Shown: positions 1 to 9,184 of the stretch, one piece after another
How positions within the stretch are numbered: position 1 is the first letter of the stretch
Layout of the letters: each line of letters begins with the position of its first letter
Source of the DNA: an uncultured Clostridia bacterium
GTDB lineage: Bacteria; Bacillota; Clostridia; Christensenellales; UBA1242
Direction: 5' to 3'
DNA: 64,000 nt
NCBI GenBank assembly: GCA_944381145.1
Contig: CALWJZ010000005.1
Location: 1-64,000 of the forward strand
Notes under the pieces: model-generated
Database searches by the model: none
Told to the model about the DNA's origin: nothing
What the model saw: only the letters and a program-made list of their open reading frames with translations
Position numbers and translations under genes: made by a program

Positions 1-76
1 TTTTTGTAATTTTTTTTCTTTTTTTTCCTTTTATTTATCTTACTTATTTACACATATCCGGGCGTTTCTTGGTTTT

Positions 77-111
77 AAAAAAAAATGTGCAAAATAATCA
101 TTGCACATTTT
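77..111 (-). terminator. Rho-independent terminator of the lgt operon
   Basis: Inverted repeat aaaatgtgcaa (82-92) and ttgcacatttt (101-111) around an 8-nt loop. Read on the minus strand the hairpin is followed by a run of nine T (A run at 77-85). It lies just past the stop of the minus-strand gene ending at 174. The rest of bases 1-173 is AT-rich and shows no gene. Confidence 0.8.
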
Positions 112-173
112 ATAATAAATTAAAAATACGCTTCATATAACCAAATCAAGAAACATTAAATACAAAAAATAAA

Positions 174-686
174 TCATTTTTTTATTTGTGAATAATATAT
201 ATCCACTGAACAAAATTCATTAATTTTTCTATTTTCTACAATATTATCATTAATAATTTTTAAAGAAAAAGTTTTTGAATTTTCTAATTTTTCTTGGTTG
301 TCAAAACATTTAATAAGATTGTTTTCAATAACATACCAATATTCTTTATTAGTTGATTTGTCTTCGAAAATAATTAATTTTTCATATTTAAAAATGATTT
401 TCGAATTAATTAAATTAGACTTAATATTATTTTTAAAATCATCTATAGACTTAAAACCACTAATTTCTAAGACTTTTTGCTCATTTTCACTAGAAAAATT
501 TATTTCGCAATTACTAAATCCAAATTCTGAAAATCTAAAATGTTGAGATTTCTCTTTGTCTCCAGTATTTGCAATTTTATGCTTACCTTTTATTCTCTCA
601 ATCAAATTTTTTGTCAATGGATATACTAAAAAAATTCCAAAAATTAAAACAAGTATTAAAACACCTATTAGAGTTCCATTATTCAT
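174..686 (-). CDS. Hypothetical protein with one N-terminal membrane segment
   Basis: 170 residues, function not recognised. Residues about 5-25 form one strongly hydrophobic segment (GVLILVLIFGIFLVYPL) followed by a basic stretch (KNLIERIKGKHK), so the protein is probably anchored with the remaining ~145 residues inside the cell. The soluble part is rich in Asn, Lys, Ile and Phe and has no motif I know. The start ATG is preceded by AAAGGGGG at good spacing. It is the last gene of a minus-strand run lgt, membrane protein, DivIVA-like, this gene, 43 nt behind the previous one, and a terminator follows directly. Confidence 0.75.
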   Translation of the reverse strand: MNNGTLIGVLILVLIFGIFLVYPLTKNLIERIKGKHKIANTGDKEKSQHFRFSEFGFSNCEINFSSENEQKVLEISGFKSIDDFKNNIKSNLINSKIIFKYEKLIIFEDKSTNKEYWYVIENNLIKCFDNQEKLENSKTFSLKIINDNIVENRKINEFCSVDIYYSQIKK

Positions 687-729
687 ATTGTTTTCCCCCT
701 TTACCTAATAAATTAATATATTATATTAT

Positions 730-1542
730 TTAATCGTCATGATGGTTTTCAAGAAAAAAATCGAATGCTTTCATAATTTCATCTAAATCTTCTTTTGGGT
801 TCAAAGCATCTTCAAGATCAAAACCACTAGATTTAGGTTTTTTATCTTTTTTTCTCATTAAGTTACTTGCAAAAACTGAATTTTCATCAGTATCTTCACT
901 ATTCAAATAATTTTCAGCCATATTCCCAGAACCTTTGACTTTTATATTATCAAGTTTATGGCTCAAATCAATTATTCTTGAATTTTCTTTTTCTGTTTCT
1001 TTGCTTAGCGATGTCAAAACTGCTTTTGAATTATTTGTATTTTTGTTTGAATTAAATGCATAATCCATTTTATTAAGTAAATTTCTAATATAATTATCAG
1101 AATTATTATGTAAATCTTTTTTTATTACATTTCCACCAAGTCTATTATTTTGATCAAGGACCTCTTTTAAAGTTTTACTAAATTTCGAAATATCTGTTTT
1201 GATGCTAGTTGGAACTTCTAACATCGAAATTTTTAACATAAGTTCCTCCCATTCTTTATAAAGAAGCCTAATCCTTTTTATTTCCAAATCATATAACTTG
1301 CTAGCATTATTTTCAATTTGCTCTGCTTTTTCAACGGCAAAAATTAAAGCTTGAGATATTTGCTTGTCTTTATCTTTATAATTTTCCAAGCGTTCTTCCA
1401 TTAGCATTAATTCATTTTTCAAAGCAAAAACCCTATCTTTTTGTTCAGATAATTTTTCTTCATATTTAACACTTAGTTTATTTATAAAGTTATCAACTTG
1501 CTCAGTATCATAACCTTTTTTGTTTATATCGAATTTTGCCAT
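730..1542 (-). CDS. DivIVA-domain protein
   Basis: 270 residues. The N-terminus (FDINKKGYDTEQVDNFI, residues ~4-20) matches the DivIVA/GpsB membrane-binding signature F..GYD...VD.F, and is followed by a coiled coil to about residue 110. DivIVA-family proteins recognise curved membrane and organise division or pole-associated proteins in Gram-positives. The middle and C-terminal parts are charged and low in complexity, as is usual for the family tail. Start ATG overlaps the stop of the preceding membrane-protein gene (TAATG), with AAGGAG upstream, so the two are probably translationally coupled. Which DivIVA subgroup it belongs to (division, growth, sporulation) cannot be told. Confidence 0.85.
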   Translation of the reverse strand: MAKFDINKKGYDTEQVDNFINKLSVKYEEKLSEQKDRVFALKNELMLMEERLENYKDKDKQISQALIFAVEKAEQIENNASKLYDLEIKRIRLLYKEWEELMLKISMLEVPTSIKTDISKFSKTLKEVLDQNNRLGGNVIKKDLHNNSDNYIRNLLNKMDYAFNSNKNTNNSKAVLTSLSKETEKENSRIIDLSHKLDNIKVKGSGNMAENYLNSEDTDENSVFASNLMRKKDKKPKSSGFDLEDALNPKEDLDEIMKAFDFFLENHHDD

Positions 1543-2039
1543 TAAACTTTCTCCTTGTCAAAATTTATTGACCTACAAATAAAAATTCCTATAATAATTG
1601 AAATACCAAATATTAGACTAAATACACACCAATTAATTTTTGTAAATTCATTAATTAGTATAGGTACAATGATAGAAATATTAAGTATTATAACTTTCAA
1701 ATAAATTTTAGATTTAAAAACTAATAAATTCAAAACACTTGCAATTAGTGGTATGATAAAAAATATATAATAGAATTTTTCAATATCAATGTTGATTAAT
1801 TTGAAAATAATAATCGTAATAGCAATTAAAATTAAACAAATTGCAAACCAAAAAGTAGAAGTACTTTTAAGTAATGCACCTTTAAACATTAGACTAATTG
1901 ACAAAAGTGTTAAAAGTATAGAGAATACAAAAGTTTCCAAATCTCCCATGTATCCATAAATAATATCAGATATGAACAATCCTAAATACACAATAATCAA
2001 TACAGAGCAAATAATTTGAATTATTCTTATCTTTTTCAT
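1542..2039 (-). CDS. Hypothetical polytopic membrane protein
   Basis: About 165 residues, nearly all hydrophobic, with roughly six predicted membrane segments separated by short loops and a basic N-terminus (MKKIRIIQ). No family recognised. Two in-frame ATGs exist at 2045 and 2039; I choose 2039 because AAAGGA then lies seven bases upstream, while it almost touches the first ATG. The gene sits 29 nt after lgt and overlaps the DivIVA-like gene by one base, which suggests an envelope or division-related role by context only. Confidence 0.7.
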   Translation of the reverse strand: MKKIRIIQIICSVLIIVYLGLFISDIIYGYMGDLETFVFSILLTLLSISLMFKGALLKSTSTFWFAICLILIAITIIIFKLINIDIEKFYYIFFIIPLIASVLNLLVFKSKIYLKVIILNISIIVPILINEFTKINWCVFSLIFGISIIIGIFICRSINFDKEKV

Positions 2040-2068
2040 GGACATTTCCTTTTGATTAATAACAAAAA

Positions 2069-2947
2069 TTAATTTGAATCTTTGACAGTATTCTTCTTAT
2101 TATTAACCAAAAGTAAAGTACATATGCCTACAACTCCTGTAATTACACATACTATGCTAACTAGTTGAGATACAGGAAAAGACCCCAAGTACAAGGTTTG
2201 AGCTTGATCTCTAAAAAATTCCAAAATAAATCTAATCAAACCATAACCTACCAAATAAGCAAAAGTAACTATCCCTGTAATTTTGATTTTTCTTAGTAAA
2301 ATTGTTAAAACAAAAAATAGTGCTAAATCTAATAAACTTTCATAAAAATTGGTAGCATAATGATATTCTCCATGAACAAATAATGAAATCGGAAACCATT
2401 GCAAACTTTTGTTTGTAACTTCTATGCCATAGCAACACTGACCAAATATACAACCAATTCTACCAAAAGCTTGACCTATTGCTAAAACAGGAACAACTAC
2501 ATCTGTAGTTTTTATAATACTAATTTTATGTATTATACAAGATATAATTAGACCTACAAAGCCACCAATTACTCCTCCGTATATGGCAAGGCCACCGTCC
2601 CAAATTCTAAATATATCCACAAAATTATCTATTCCGTCAAATATCAAAAAATATATTCTCGCACCCAAAATTGAAAAAGGGAAAACCCACCAAACAAGAG
2701 TATATGGATATTCTTCTGAAATATTTCTTTCTTTGCATAATTGACACGCAAGCACTAGAGCGATTAAGAAACCAAGTCCAAACATTACTCCATACCAACT
2801 AATATTAACTCCAAATAATGTTAGAGCAATCAAAATTAAAAGTACACCAACAGAAACACCCATTGTAATCCAAAAAGATTTTGCTTCAAAAGAAAAACCA
2901 AAAAATCTTACTTTTGTTTTTTTATATTCGTCTAATTTTTTCCCCAT
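2069..2947 (-). CDS. lgt: Prolipoprotein diacylglyceryl transferase
   Basis: 292 residues. Lgt moves a diacylglyceryl group from phosphatidylglycerol to the lipobox cysteine of prelipoproteins, the first step of lipoprotein maturation, in the cytoplasmic membrane. Visible features are about seven membrane segments, the block GARIYFLIFD (~95-104), the WDGGLAIYGGVIGG block (~115-128) and the family signature GQAFGRIGCIFGQCCYG (~157-173), which contains the essential arginine. Length is normal. Start ATG has AAAGGAT upstream. First gene of the minus-strand operon that continues to the DivIVA-like gene; a TTGACT-17-TAAGAT promoter lies just upstream. Confidence 0.95.
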   Translation of the reverse strand: MGKKLDEYKKTKVRFFGFSFEAKSFWITMGVSVGVLLILIALTLFGVNISWYGVMFGLGFLIALVLACQLCKERNISEEYPYTLVWWVFPFSILGARIYFLIFDGIDNFVDIFRIWDGGLAIYGGVIGGFVGLIISCIIHKISIIKTTDVVVPVLAIGQAFGRIGCIFGQCCYGIEVTNKSLQWFPISLFVHGEYHYATNFYESLLDLALFFVLTILLRKIKITGIVTFAYLVGYGLIRFILEFFRDQAQTLYLGSFPVSQLVSIVCVITGVVGICTLLLVNNKKNTVKDSN

Positions 2948-2979
2948 ATTTATCCTTTATAACAAATTTAAACAACTCT

Positions 2980-3008
2980 ATCTTAGCAATTTTTTTTTGC
3001 AAAGTCAA
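2980..3008 (-). promoter_or_regulatory. Promoter of lgt operon
   Basis: Minus strand TTGACT (3003-3008), 17-nt spacer, TAAGAT (2980-2985), 33 nt before the lgt start. Found by eye. Confidence 0.5.
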
Positions 3009-3041
3009 ACGCAAGTTGTCGTAATTTGAAAAATGCCAAAA

Positions 3042-3077
3042 AGAAAAATAAGGATTAATAAAATAATATTAATCCTT
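3042..3077 (-). terminator. Terminator after the 1218-residue protein gene
   Basis: Perfect inverted repeat aaggattaat (3050-3059) and attaatcctt (3068-3077), loop 8 nt, followed on the minus strand by ATTTTTCTTTTT. Confidence 0.8.
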
Positions 3078-3094
3078 ATACATATAAATTTAAA

Positions 3095-6000
3095 TTATTT
3101 AGTTTTTTCTTGATCTATAGATTTTGATACTGTAGACCCTGAATTTAGTTTAGAATCTTTCATCAAATCAAATTGATGTGCAAGTTCCGGATTAATTTTT
3201 TTCACTTCTTCCAAATCTAACTTTCCATTTGCAATCAAAACTTTGGCCACTTCAGGATCCATTTTTGCAATTTTATTCATATCAGCTTTGTCTTTTGCTT
3301 TTTCTATTAATTCTCGTATTCTAGAACTATAATCTTGTTCAACGCGTTTCAAATTTTCTTTATCCTGCTCACTTCCACTTTTTGCAACTTGTTGACGATA
3401 ATCTTCAACTTTTTGATCATTGTAAGCCTTAACTCTTTCCACATTTAATACTGTTTTTGAGTTTCTATCTTGAATATCATTTTTTACATCTTCCATCATA
3501 TTAGATTTTTTACCAGCCTCTTCAGCTTGTCTAATAATATCCAACGCTTCTTTATCAAAAGTTTGAAAGTTACTTCCTAATTGAGTAATATCTCCAGTAT
3601 TTACATTCTCTTGAATATCTTGAACGTCCATTGAATATTCTTCAATTAAACCCTTCTTTTCATCTTCAGACAAATAAGGATCAGTTATATTATTATTAAA
3701 TTCGCTTTGTACTTTTCTCAACTTATGCAAATTACCAATCATAGCCATTGTTTTGTTTGATTTTGATTCCATTGCATTCAAAATTTGTTTGGTTTTTAAT
3801 GCTTTTTCTGCTTTCTGAATGTATTGATCTGGTAATTCATGGGCTTTTGCACGTAATTTTCTTAACTTTGTTCTTTGATGCATTCTTAGTTTTTTGTATA
3901 GTCCAACCTTCTTTAAGATTTTATTACCAGTTCTTTGCTTATTCAAAAGATTTTCAATATTTTGTTGAGTTTCTTGAATATTTTCTTTTGTCTCTTGTAA
4001 TTTTTCGTAAGCCTTATCACATTTTTTCTTTTGTTTTTCGAATTTATGATATAATTTTTCTTTTTTAACTCCAGCTGTTCTACTCAAAGCAATAGTTCCT
4101 ATACCACCAAGTACACCACCTACACCAGCACCTATTGTTATAGGTAAAGATTGTGAGGCGATTACACCACCAATCGCTTGTGCTCCTGCTACTGCACCTT
4201 TTAATATTAATGTATCAATGACAGTAGCTACTGCTCCAACTGCTACAGCAGTCACAAGTGCACCAGCACCTATTCCCACTATTGTAGAAATAATAGGATG
4301 ACGTTTTATAAATTTACCTAAACGCTTGTACCAAGGTTTCTTAGGTTCAGCTAATTTTTCAAGGTTTTCTACAGATTTTGAAACTAATTTTTTCTCATCA
4401 TCTGGCTTAGGCACAGGAATGGGGTTTTTCTCAACAATTGGTTTTTCTACTGTTTGCTTAACTGCATCTTGCTTTTTGCCTTGTTGTTGAGGATCATTTG
4501 GTTGCTCAGTCACAGAAGTAGTTGAAGGCTTGCTCTGTGTTAGTCCTTTTAACGCTTCAGTTAATTCTGCAACTTTTTTTGTTAATTCTTCATTTTGCTT
4601 TCTTAAATTTTCTAATTGCGTATTATATTCTGCTTTTATTTTATCCAATTCACCAGCATTATTTGGTGGTGTTTGAGGATTATATGTAGGCATTTGCCAA
4701 CCAATTTTACTAAATACATTTTGAATTTGATCACTTACTGCCCTGTTCATTTCGTTTTGAGTAGAAATTGTAACAGTTGGCTGTTGTGAAAATTGTTGGT
4801 ATGGCATATAAACATAAGGCGCATATGTAGGTATAAATTGTCCATTCCCTGCAACAACACCAGAAGCTATACCAAAACCTAATCCATACAAATTTACATT
4901 AGTAGAAATAGTTTGCAATAAATTTTTAGTCATTTCATCTAAGGAAGTTTTAATTTGATTTTGACTTGCTTCCATTTCAGTTTGCGAACTTGAAATTTGA
5001 GATACTTTCTTTTGAAGTTCAGTATTTCCAAAAGCATTTTTCATGATATCTATATATTCTGCAGACTTCAAAAAACTTTTCAAGTCATCAATTTTCATTC
5101 CTTGCTTTCTTACTTCGTTTAAGATTGCTAATTTTGCATACCTAGTTTCTTTGATCCCCTTACCTGTTAATCGTTCTAAATCTTCAAGAGTAGGTATTTG
5201 CGACAAAGTCTGCTGAACAGATTTGAAATACTCAAGAACATTATCATGATTTCTTGCAATAATAGATTTAACTTCATCTATATTTTGACTTTTTGCGATA
5301 TCATTGTCGTTTATTAATTGACCAACATATGTTTTAAATTCATCAGTACGAGCAACATTAAACAAACTATTTTCTATTGCACTTAAATCATCATCATTTA
5401 ATCTAGTAATATCACCCATTGCCCCGACAATATTATTGATAATAATTTCAGCCATGCATTTGTTTAGATGAATATTATTAATACTTATTTGAGAAACAAT
5501 ATTATTAGCAATATTTTGTACATCTTCAATAGTAGGTATTTTTTGTATTTGATCTTTGATCTCTTCAAAGAATTTTTTATCACCTTGTTGAACTTGACTT
5601 ACAGTTTCTCTAGCAAATACATTAAGAGTTTGTACAATAAAATCCTTACTTTCTTGACTTAAGTTCATATTGTTACAAGCAGAAGTAAATCTATCTCCAA
5701 AAGCCACTAATTCTTCTAGAATTAAATCACTATAAGCATTTACATTTTTTAGTTGTTCTTTCAATCCATCTTCTGAATTAATTGCACTATCAATTTGTCC
5801 TAACTTCATATACACTTTATCTGTAAAATTACGATTAGTAGCAATTAAATTTGGCATTTGATTTCTAAGTAATTTTAAAATAATTTTTTGTGTATTTTCC
5901 GTATTATCATTAGCTTGTCTAATAGTTTCAATTTGTGCAATTAAACTGTTTAAGTTTTCATTTTCATCTTTGGTTCTTTCACTATGAATTTTTTCAAATC

Positions 6001-6751
6001 CATTTTTAATTGCTAATTGTACTGAATCTTCTAAATGTGAAACATCAACATTAAGATTTATATTGTTAATAGATTGAATAATTGAGTTTAGTTCTTCATC
6101 AGTTATTCTACCTACAAAATTCTTTAGTATATTTTGTACTTGAGTTTTTGTTAGGACTTTTTTATCAGTACTACCAAGTCTTCTAGATATTGCATCAATT
6201 TTCTTATCTATTTCACTAAGATTATTTTCCAAATCTGAAGCTGTAATAAAATGATTCTGTCTTTTTGATTTTGTTGTAGAATAATTTACTGGTGAAAATT
6301 CATAAATTGAAATGATCTTATTTTCTTCACCCACCAAATTTGCAAAAGCTTTTAGTGTTTCAGGTGCAAAAACATCTCCTGTCACTCTAATTTTACCGTT
6401 AATAGTGAAAGGTTTTACATCATCTTTGTGTCCTTCATTTTGCGTTCTAACTACAGTCGTTAAATATGGACAATTATTTTTTTGGATTTGTTTTACATTT
6501 ATATTAGTAAATTGCGATGGATAACAAAGAGTCCTAAGCATAGGAAAATCTTTTATATATTCACTAATGCCTAATTTTTGTTTATTTTCACTTCCGTCTT
6601 TGTTCAAAATAGGTAATATAACAAGAGAAGTAATTGATTGTTTGTCATCGCTAGTCAAATCTTGAAGCACTGCTTCTCCCGACACCATTTCACCATTTAC
6701 TATTTTATAAAACTTTACCTTAATTTTTTCAATTATTGGTTGTTGAGCCAT
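3095..6751 (-). CDS. Large coiled-coil protein with central hydrophobic hairpin, function unknown
   Basis: 1218 residues, family not recognised. Residues ~1-150 look globular (mixed beta and alpha). Residues ~160-640 are almost wholly helical, with a related motif twice (IPTIEDVQ near 407, IPTLEDLE near 520). A Gly/Tyr/Pro/Gln-rich linker (~650-700) is followed by a coiled coil, a Pro/Gln/Lys stretch (~745-800), then a hydrophobic Gly/Ala-rich region (~818-888) able to form two membrane spans, and a long charged coiled-coil tail ending in EKTK. No signal peptide, so both ends are probably cytoplasmic if it is inserted. AGGGG lies nine bases before ATG. It is 53 nt behind the 6805-8391 gene and ends in a terminator. 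Its design resembles the giant proteins at 24-34 kb in composition but I see no clear alignment with them. Confidence 0.75.
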   Translation of the reverse strand: MAQQPIIEKIKVKFYKIVNGEMVSGEAVLQDLTSDDKQSITSLVILPILNKDGSENKQKLGISEYIKDFPMLRTLCYPSQFTNINVKQIQKNNCPYLTTVVRTQNEGHKDDVKPFTINGKIRVTGDVFAPETLKAFANLVGEENKIISIYEFSPVNYSTTKSKRQNHFITASDLENNLSEIDKKIDAISRRLGSTDKKVLTKTQVQNILKNFVGRITDEELNSIIQSINNINLNVDVSHLEDSVQLAIKNGFEKIHSERTKDENENLNSLIAQIETIRQANDNTENTQKIILKLLRNQMPNLIATNRNFTDKVYMKLGQIDSAINSEDGLKEQLKNVNAYSDLILEELVAFGDRFTSACNNMNLSQESKDFIVQTLNVFARETVSQVQQGDKKFFEEIKDQIQKIPTIEDVQNIANNIVSQISINNIHLNKCMAEIIINNIVGAMGDITRLNDDDLSAIENSLFNVARTDEFKTYVGQLINDNDIAKSQNIDEVKSIIARNHDNVLEYFKSVQQTLSQIPTLEDLERLTGKGIKETRYAKLAILNEVRKQGMKIDDLKSFLKSAEYIDIMKNAFGNTELQKKVSQISSSQTEMEASQNQIKTSLDEMTKNLLQTISTNVNLYGLGFGIASGVVAGNGQFIPTYAPYVYMPYQQFSQQPTVTISTQNEMNRAVSDQIQNVFSKIGWQMPTYNPQTPPNNAGELDKIKAEYNTQLENLRKQNEELTKKVAELTEALKGLTQSKPSTTSVTEQPNDPQQQGKKQDAVKQTVEKPIVEKNPIPVPKPDDEKKLVSKSVENLEKLAEPKKPWYKRLGKFIKRHPIISTIVGIGAGALVTAVAVGAVATVIDTLILKGAVAGAQAIGGVIASQSLPITIGAGVGGVLGGIGTIALSRTAGVKKEKLYHKFEKQKKKCDKAYEKLQETKENIQETQQNIENLLNKQRTGNKILKKVGLYKKLRMHQRTKLRKLRAKAHELPDQYIQKAEKALKTKQILNAMESKSNKTMAMIGNLHKLRKVQSEFNNNITDPYLSEDEKKGLIEEYSMDVQDIQENVNTGDITQLGSNFQTFDKEALDIIRQAEEAGKKSNMMEDVKNDIQDRNSKTVLNVERVKAYNDQKVEDYRQQVAKSGSEQDKENLKRVEQDYSSRIRELIEKAKDKADMNKIAKMDPEVAKVLIANGKLDLEEVKKINPELAHQFDLMKDSKLNSGSTVSKSIDQEKTK

Positions 6752-6804
6752 AAGTCATAACCCCTTATATTTTTATTTATACCCACCATTCATTCTATAT
6801 AAAA

Positions 6805-8391
6805 TCAAATTTCCATAATTGCATGTACAACTTCTATTTGTTGTTTATTATTATTATCCAACGTTGAATATAGATGTTCAAATTGACTATTTGTTATATC
6901 TATAATCTCTATTACTTGTTTCAAATTATCAACACCCATAGGTTTTCCCATGATTATTGCTATATCTCTGATTGCATCATTGCCTACTTTTCTATATAGC
7001 AAAATATCATTTGAAAAATTATTTGACAACTCACTATATTTAGCAAGTTTTTCATTTAAAAATTTCATTTGAGATAATGCTGTTGATTTATTCGAATAGT
7101 TTACAAAATCATAAATTGCATCAACAGCCTTGAAAGTTGCAGTAATCATGCAGTTTCTTAAATACAAATCTTTAAAATCAACTGCATGAGCAATAAGTGT
7201 TGCAAGCCCCATATTAGCAGTGTCAATAATAATTTTTAGATCACTTTGCTCTTTTGTTATTTGAGATTTTGACAATTCAAGTCTAACTTGAAGTTCTTGA
7301 AACTTATATGCAATAGAAGAATATTTTTTCATGTCATTTTCTGAAGGAAGAGCATTCTTAAATGCCAACTCTAATTGATCCAAAACCTTAAACTGCTTTG
7401 TAATTCTTTCTTCCAACTTATTTACTCTATCTATAGAAACATCGATCTGAGTAAAATAATTTTGTGTAATAAAATTGACACCATCCATTTGATTTATGAA
7501 TAAATCTTTTTGATCTGGATTTTCTTCAATTCTCTTCTTAAACCCATCATTTTCGACTTTTAAACTTTCATCAAGCCTTTTTTTATGAATAATTAATTGT
7601 CTTTTCAATTCATTAGCAAGAGTTAATTTGTTTTCTAATTTGTCTAATAATTGTTTATGTGGATTTACAAATTTAAGAATTTTTCTTGTTTTCTCTGCTT
7701 TTTCGCCATCTGTAAGAGTTGCATAACTTACATCGTAAACTTTATCATACAGAGTTACAATCTCGTTTTCAAGTTTCTTCAAATCAGAATTAAAAGTATG
7801 TTCACAAGATGATGTTATAGAATTAATTTTGTTCAATTTTTCTTCTATAAAAGTATTTCTGTTTCTCTCAACATCAAGTGGAGCAAACTCTAATTGTGTC
7901 GAAGCAAGTTCAGATAAACTTTGTCCCTCATTAACTAAACTTAATTGCTCCATTGTTGAATTTATATATTCATCTTTTAAGTCAATACTTGCAAAATCAA
8001 TACTACTATCATCAATTTTAATTTGAGTTAATTGTACAATGAAATTGTTAAGTTTAGTTTGAATATCTGAAACAATTTGATTTTTTTCTATTTTTTGCAA
8101 AGAAGCAAGATATTCATCTAAATCTACGACCAATGCCAACAAATCGGTAAACGCTTGGGACTTTTTTTCAAGCCAGCCTGACATACTTGAGAAACTAACA
8201 TCATAACTTTCATTAATTACATCTGCAAAATCGTCGCTTAATTTAGTTAGATTTGTTTCTTTGTTATAAGCCCTAATTGCTTCTTTTATCAAATCAATAA
8301 GATATTCAGTTGATAAACAATTTATAATAGCAGAACTTAGTAAACTACGATCATATATAGTCCCTAAATTTGTCCTAATTTTTTTTCCCAT
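6805..8391 (-). CDS. Helical coiled-coil protein, function unknown
   Basis: 528 residues, predicted almost entirely alpha-helical, with long heptad-like stretches between ~180 and ~400 and no membrane segment or signal peptide. No family recognised. I start it at the ATG at 8391 because GGAGGA lies four to five bases upstream; a longer TTG start at 8412 would put that Shine-Dalgarno inside the gene. A near-consensus promoter with a palindrome over the -10 box precedes it, so it leads an operon with the 1218-residue protein. Co-transcription suggests the two helical proteins act together, perhaps as a cytoskeletal or scaffold pair; that is inference. Confidence 0.7.
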   Translation of the reverse strand: MGKKIRTNLGTIYDRSLLSSAIINCLSTEYLIDLIKEAIRAYNKETNLTKLSDDFADVINESYDVSFSSMSGWLEKKSQAFTDLLALVVDLDEYLASLQKIEKNQIVSDIQTKLNNFIVQLTQIKIDDSSIDFASIDLKDEYINSTMEQLSLVNEGQSLSELASTQLEFAPLDVERNRNTFIEEKLNKINSITSSCEHTFNSDLKKLENEIVTLYDKVYDVSYATLTDGEKAEKTRKILKFVNPHKQLLDKLENKLTLANELKRQLIIHKKRLDESLKVENDGFKKRIEENPDQKDLFINQMDGVNFITQNYFTQIDVSIDRVNKLEERITKQFKVLDQLELAFKNALPSENDMKKYSSIAYKFQELQVRLELSKSQITKEQSDLKIIIDTANMGLATLIAHAVDFKDLYLRNCMITATFKAVDAIYDFVNYSNKSTALSQMKFLNEKLAKYSELSNNFSNDILLYRKVGNDAIRDIAIIMGKPMGVDNLKQVIEIIDITNSQFEHLYSTLDNNNKQQIEVVHAIMEI

Positions 8392-8424
8392 TCTTCCTCC
8401 AAACAAGATCAAGAGCGTCTCGTT

Positions 8425-8458
8425 AGTATAATTATACTATAATGTGACAAAAAGTCAA
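8425..8458 (-). promoter_or_regulatory. Promoter with palindrome over the -10 box
   Basis: Minus strand TTGACT (8453-8458), 16-nt spacer, TATAAT (8431-8436). The -10 box lies in a perfect 14-bp palindrome agtataattatact (8425-8438), a possible operator. It drives the gene starting at 8391. Confidence 0.6.
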
Positions 8459-8533
8459 TATACATTTACAAAAAATTTAGTTTAATTGCTCATTTTTCTA
8501 ATATTTTCTTTTTTTAAGCAAAATAAAGACAAA

Positions 8534-8567
8534 CAAAAAAATGCCAACCCTATGCATGAGGTTGGCA
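8534..8567 (-). terminator. Terminator after mazF-like gene
   Basis: tgccaacc (8542-8549) pairs with ggttggca (8560-8567), loop 10 nt, followed on the minus strand by TTTTTTTG. Strong GC-containing stem. Confidence 0.85.
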
Positions 8568-8571
8568 ATAA

Positions 8572-8913
8572 TTAAAAACCAAGAGATATAAGCAACGCCT
8601 GATTTACATTTTTCATACATTTTTCATCTAAAATACCGATTTTTTCTTTTAGGCGTCTTTTGTCTAGTGTTCTAATTTGTTCTAACAACAAAACACTATC
8701 CTTGGTTAATCCGTGACTTACACCAAGTTCTATGTGAGTAGGAATTTTGGCTTTATTAATTTGGCTTGTAATTGCTGCAACAATGACTGTTGGACTATAT
8801 TTATTTCCAACATCATTTTGAACTATCAAAACAGGTCTTACACCACCCTGCTCACTACCAACAACAGGACTTAAGTCAGCGTAATATAATTCTCCTCTTT
8901 TTATATCATCCAT
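8572..8913 (-). CDS. MazF/NdoA-family endoribonuclease toxin
   Basis: 113 residues, very close to the standard Firmicutes MazF (NdoA/EndoA/PemK) pattern: [19 protein letters not shown] (residues ~6-24), RPVLIVQND (~26-34), [10 protein letters not shown] (~40-49), the PTHIEL block and [14 protein letters not shown] (~76-89). These toxins cut single-stranded RNA at short sequence motifs. The start ATG is inside the end of the upstream 72-residue gene (8-nt overlap), the usual arrangement for an antitoxin-toxin pair, but that upstream protein does not look like the ribbon-helix-helix antitoxin NdoAI. A strong terminator follows. Confidence 0.92.
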   Translation of the reverse strand: MDDIKRGELYYADLSPVVGSEQGGVRPVLIVQNDVGNKYSPTVIVAAITSQINKAKIPTHIELGVSHGLTKDSVLLLEQIRTLDKRRLKEKIGILDEKCMKNVNQALLISLGF

Positions 8914-9124
8914 TCAGCCATCTCTCATAATAAATTAAATCCACTACATCTACCATTTCAAAGTCTTTATCTAGTTCATGGTAAATAGGACGAAGTTCTT
9001 CATAAATAGAACTCAAGTCCTTACCCATAATATGAAACTTAGGAAAGTATTTGTGATGAATTTTTGTATTATGATTATTTACAATAATTTTTCTTGTATT
9101 CTTATTTTTTAATCTTTTTTTCAA
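8906..9124 (-). CDS. Small basic protein upstream of MazF, candidate antitoxin
   Basis: 72 residues with a very basic N-terminal half ([13 protein letters not shown]) and an acidic C-terminal half ([17 protein letters not shown]...[12 protein letters not shown]). It overlaps the toxin start by 8 nt (ATGGATGA), so translation is probably coupled. The chosen start is TTG at 9124, with GAGGA about nine bases upstream; an internal ATG at residue 33 is the alternative. Known for the family: a MazF gene is normally preceded by its antitoxin, whose acidic C-terminal tail blocks the toxin's RNA groove. Seen here: an acidic tail in the right place, but no recognisable MazE or NdoAI DNA-binding domain. 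Antitoxin role is inference. Confidence 0.6.
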   Translation of the reverse strand: MKKRLKNKNTRKIIVNNHNTKIHHKYFPKFHIMGKDLSSIYEELRPIYHELDKDFEMVDVVDLIYYERWLNG

Positions 9125-9156
9125 TTTTCAAATCCTCATATCAATTTGGTAACTCA

Positions 9157-9184
9157 ATTTTATTCTTTTTAGTAATTTATGCAA
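9157..9184 (-). promoter_or_regulatory. Possible promoter of mazF-like operon
   Basis: Minus strand TTGCAT (9179-9184), 16-nt spacer, TAAAAT (9157-9162), 33 nt before the TTG start at 9124. The surroundings are so AT-rich that chance matches are likely. Confidence 0.35.
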
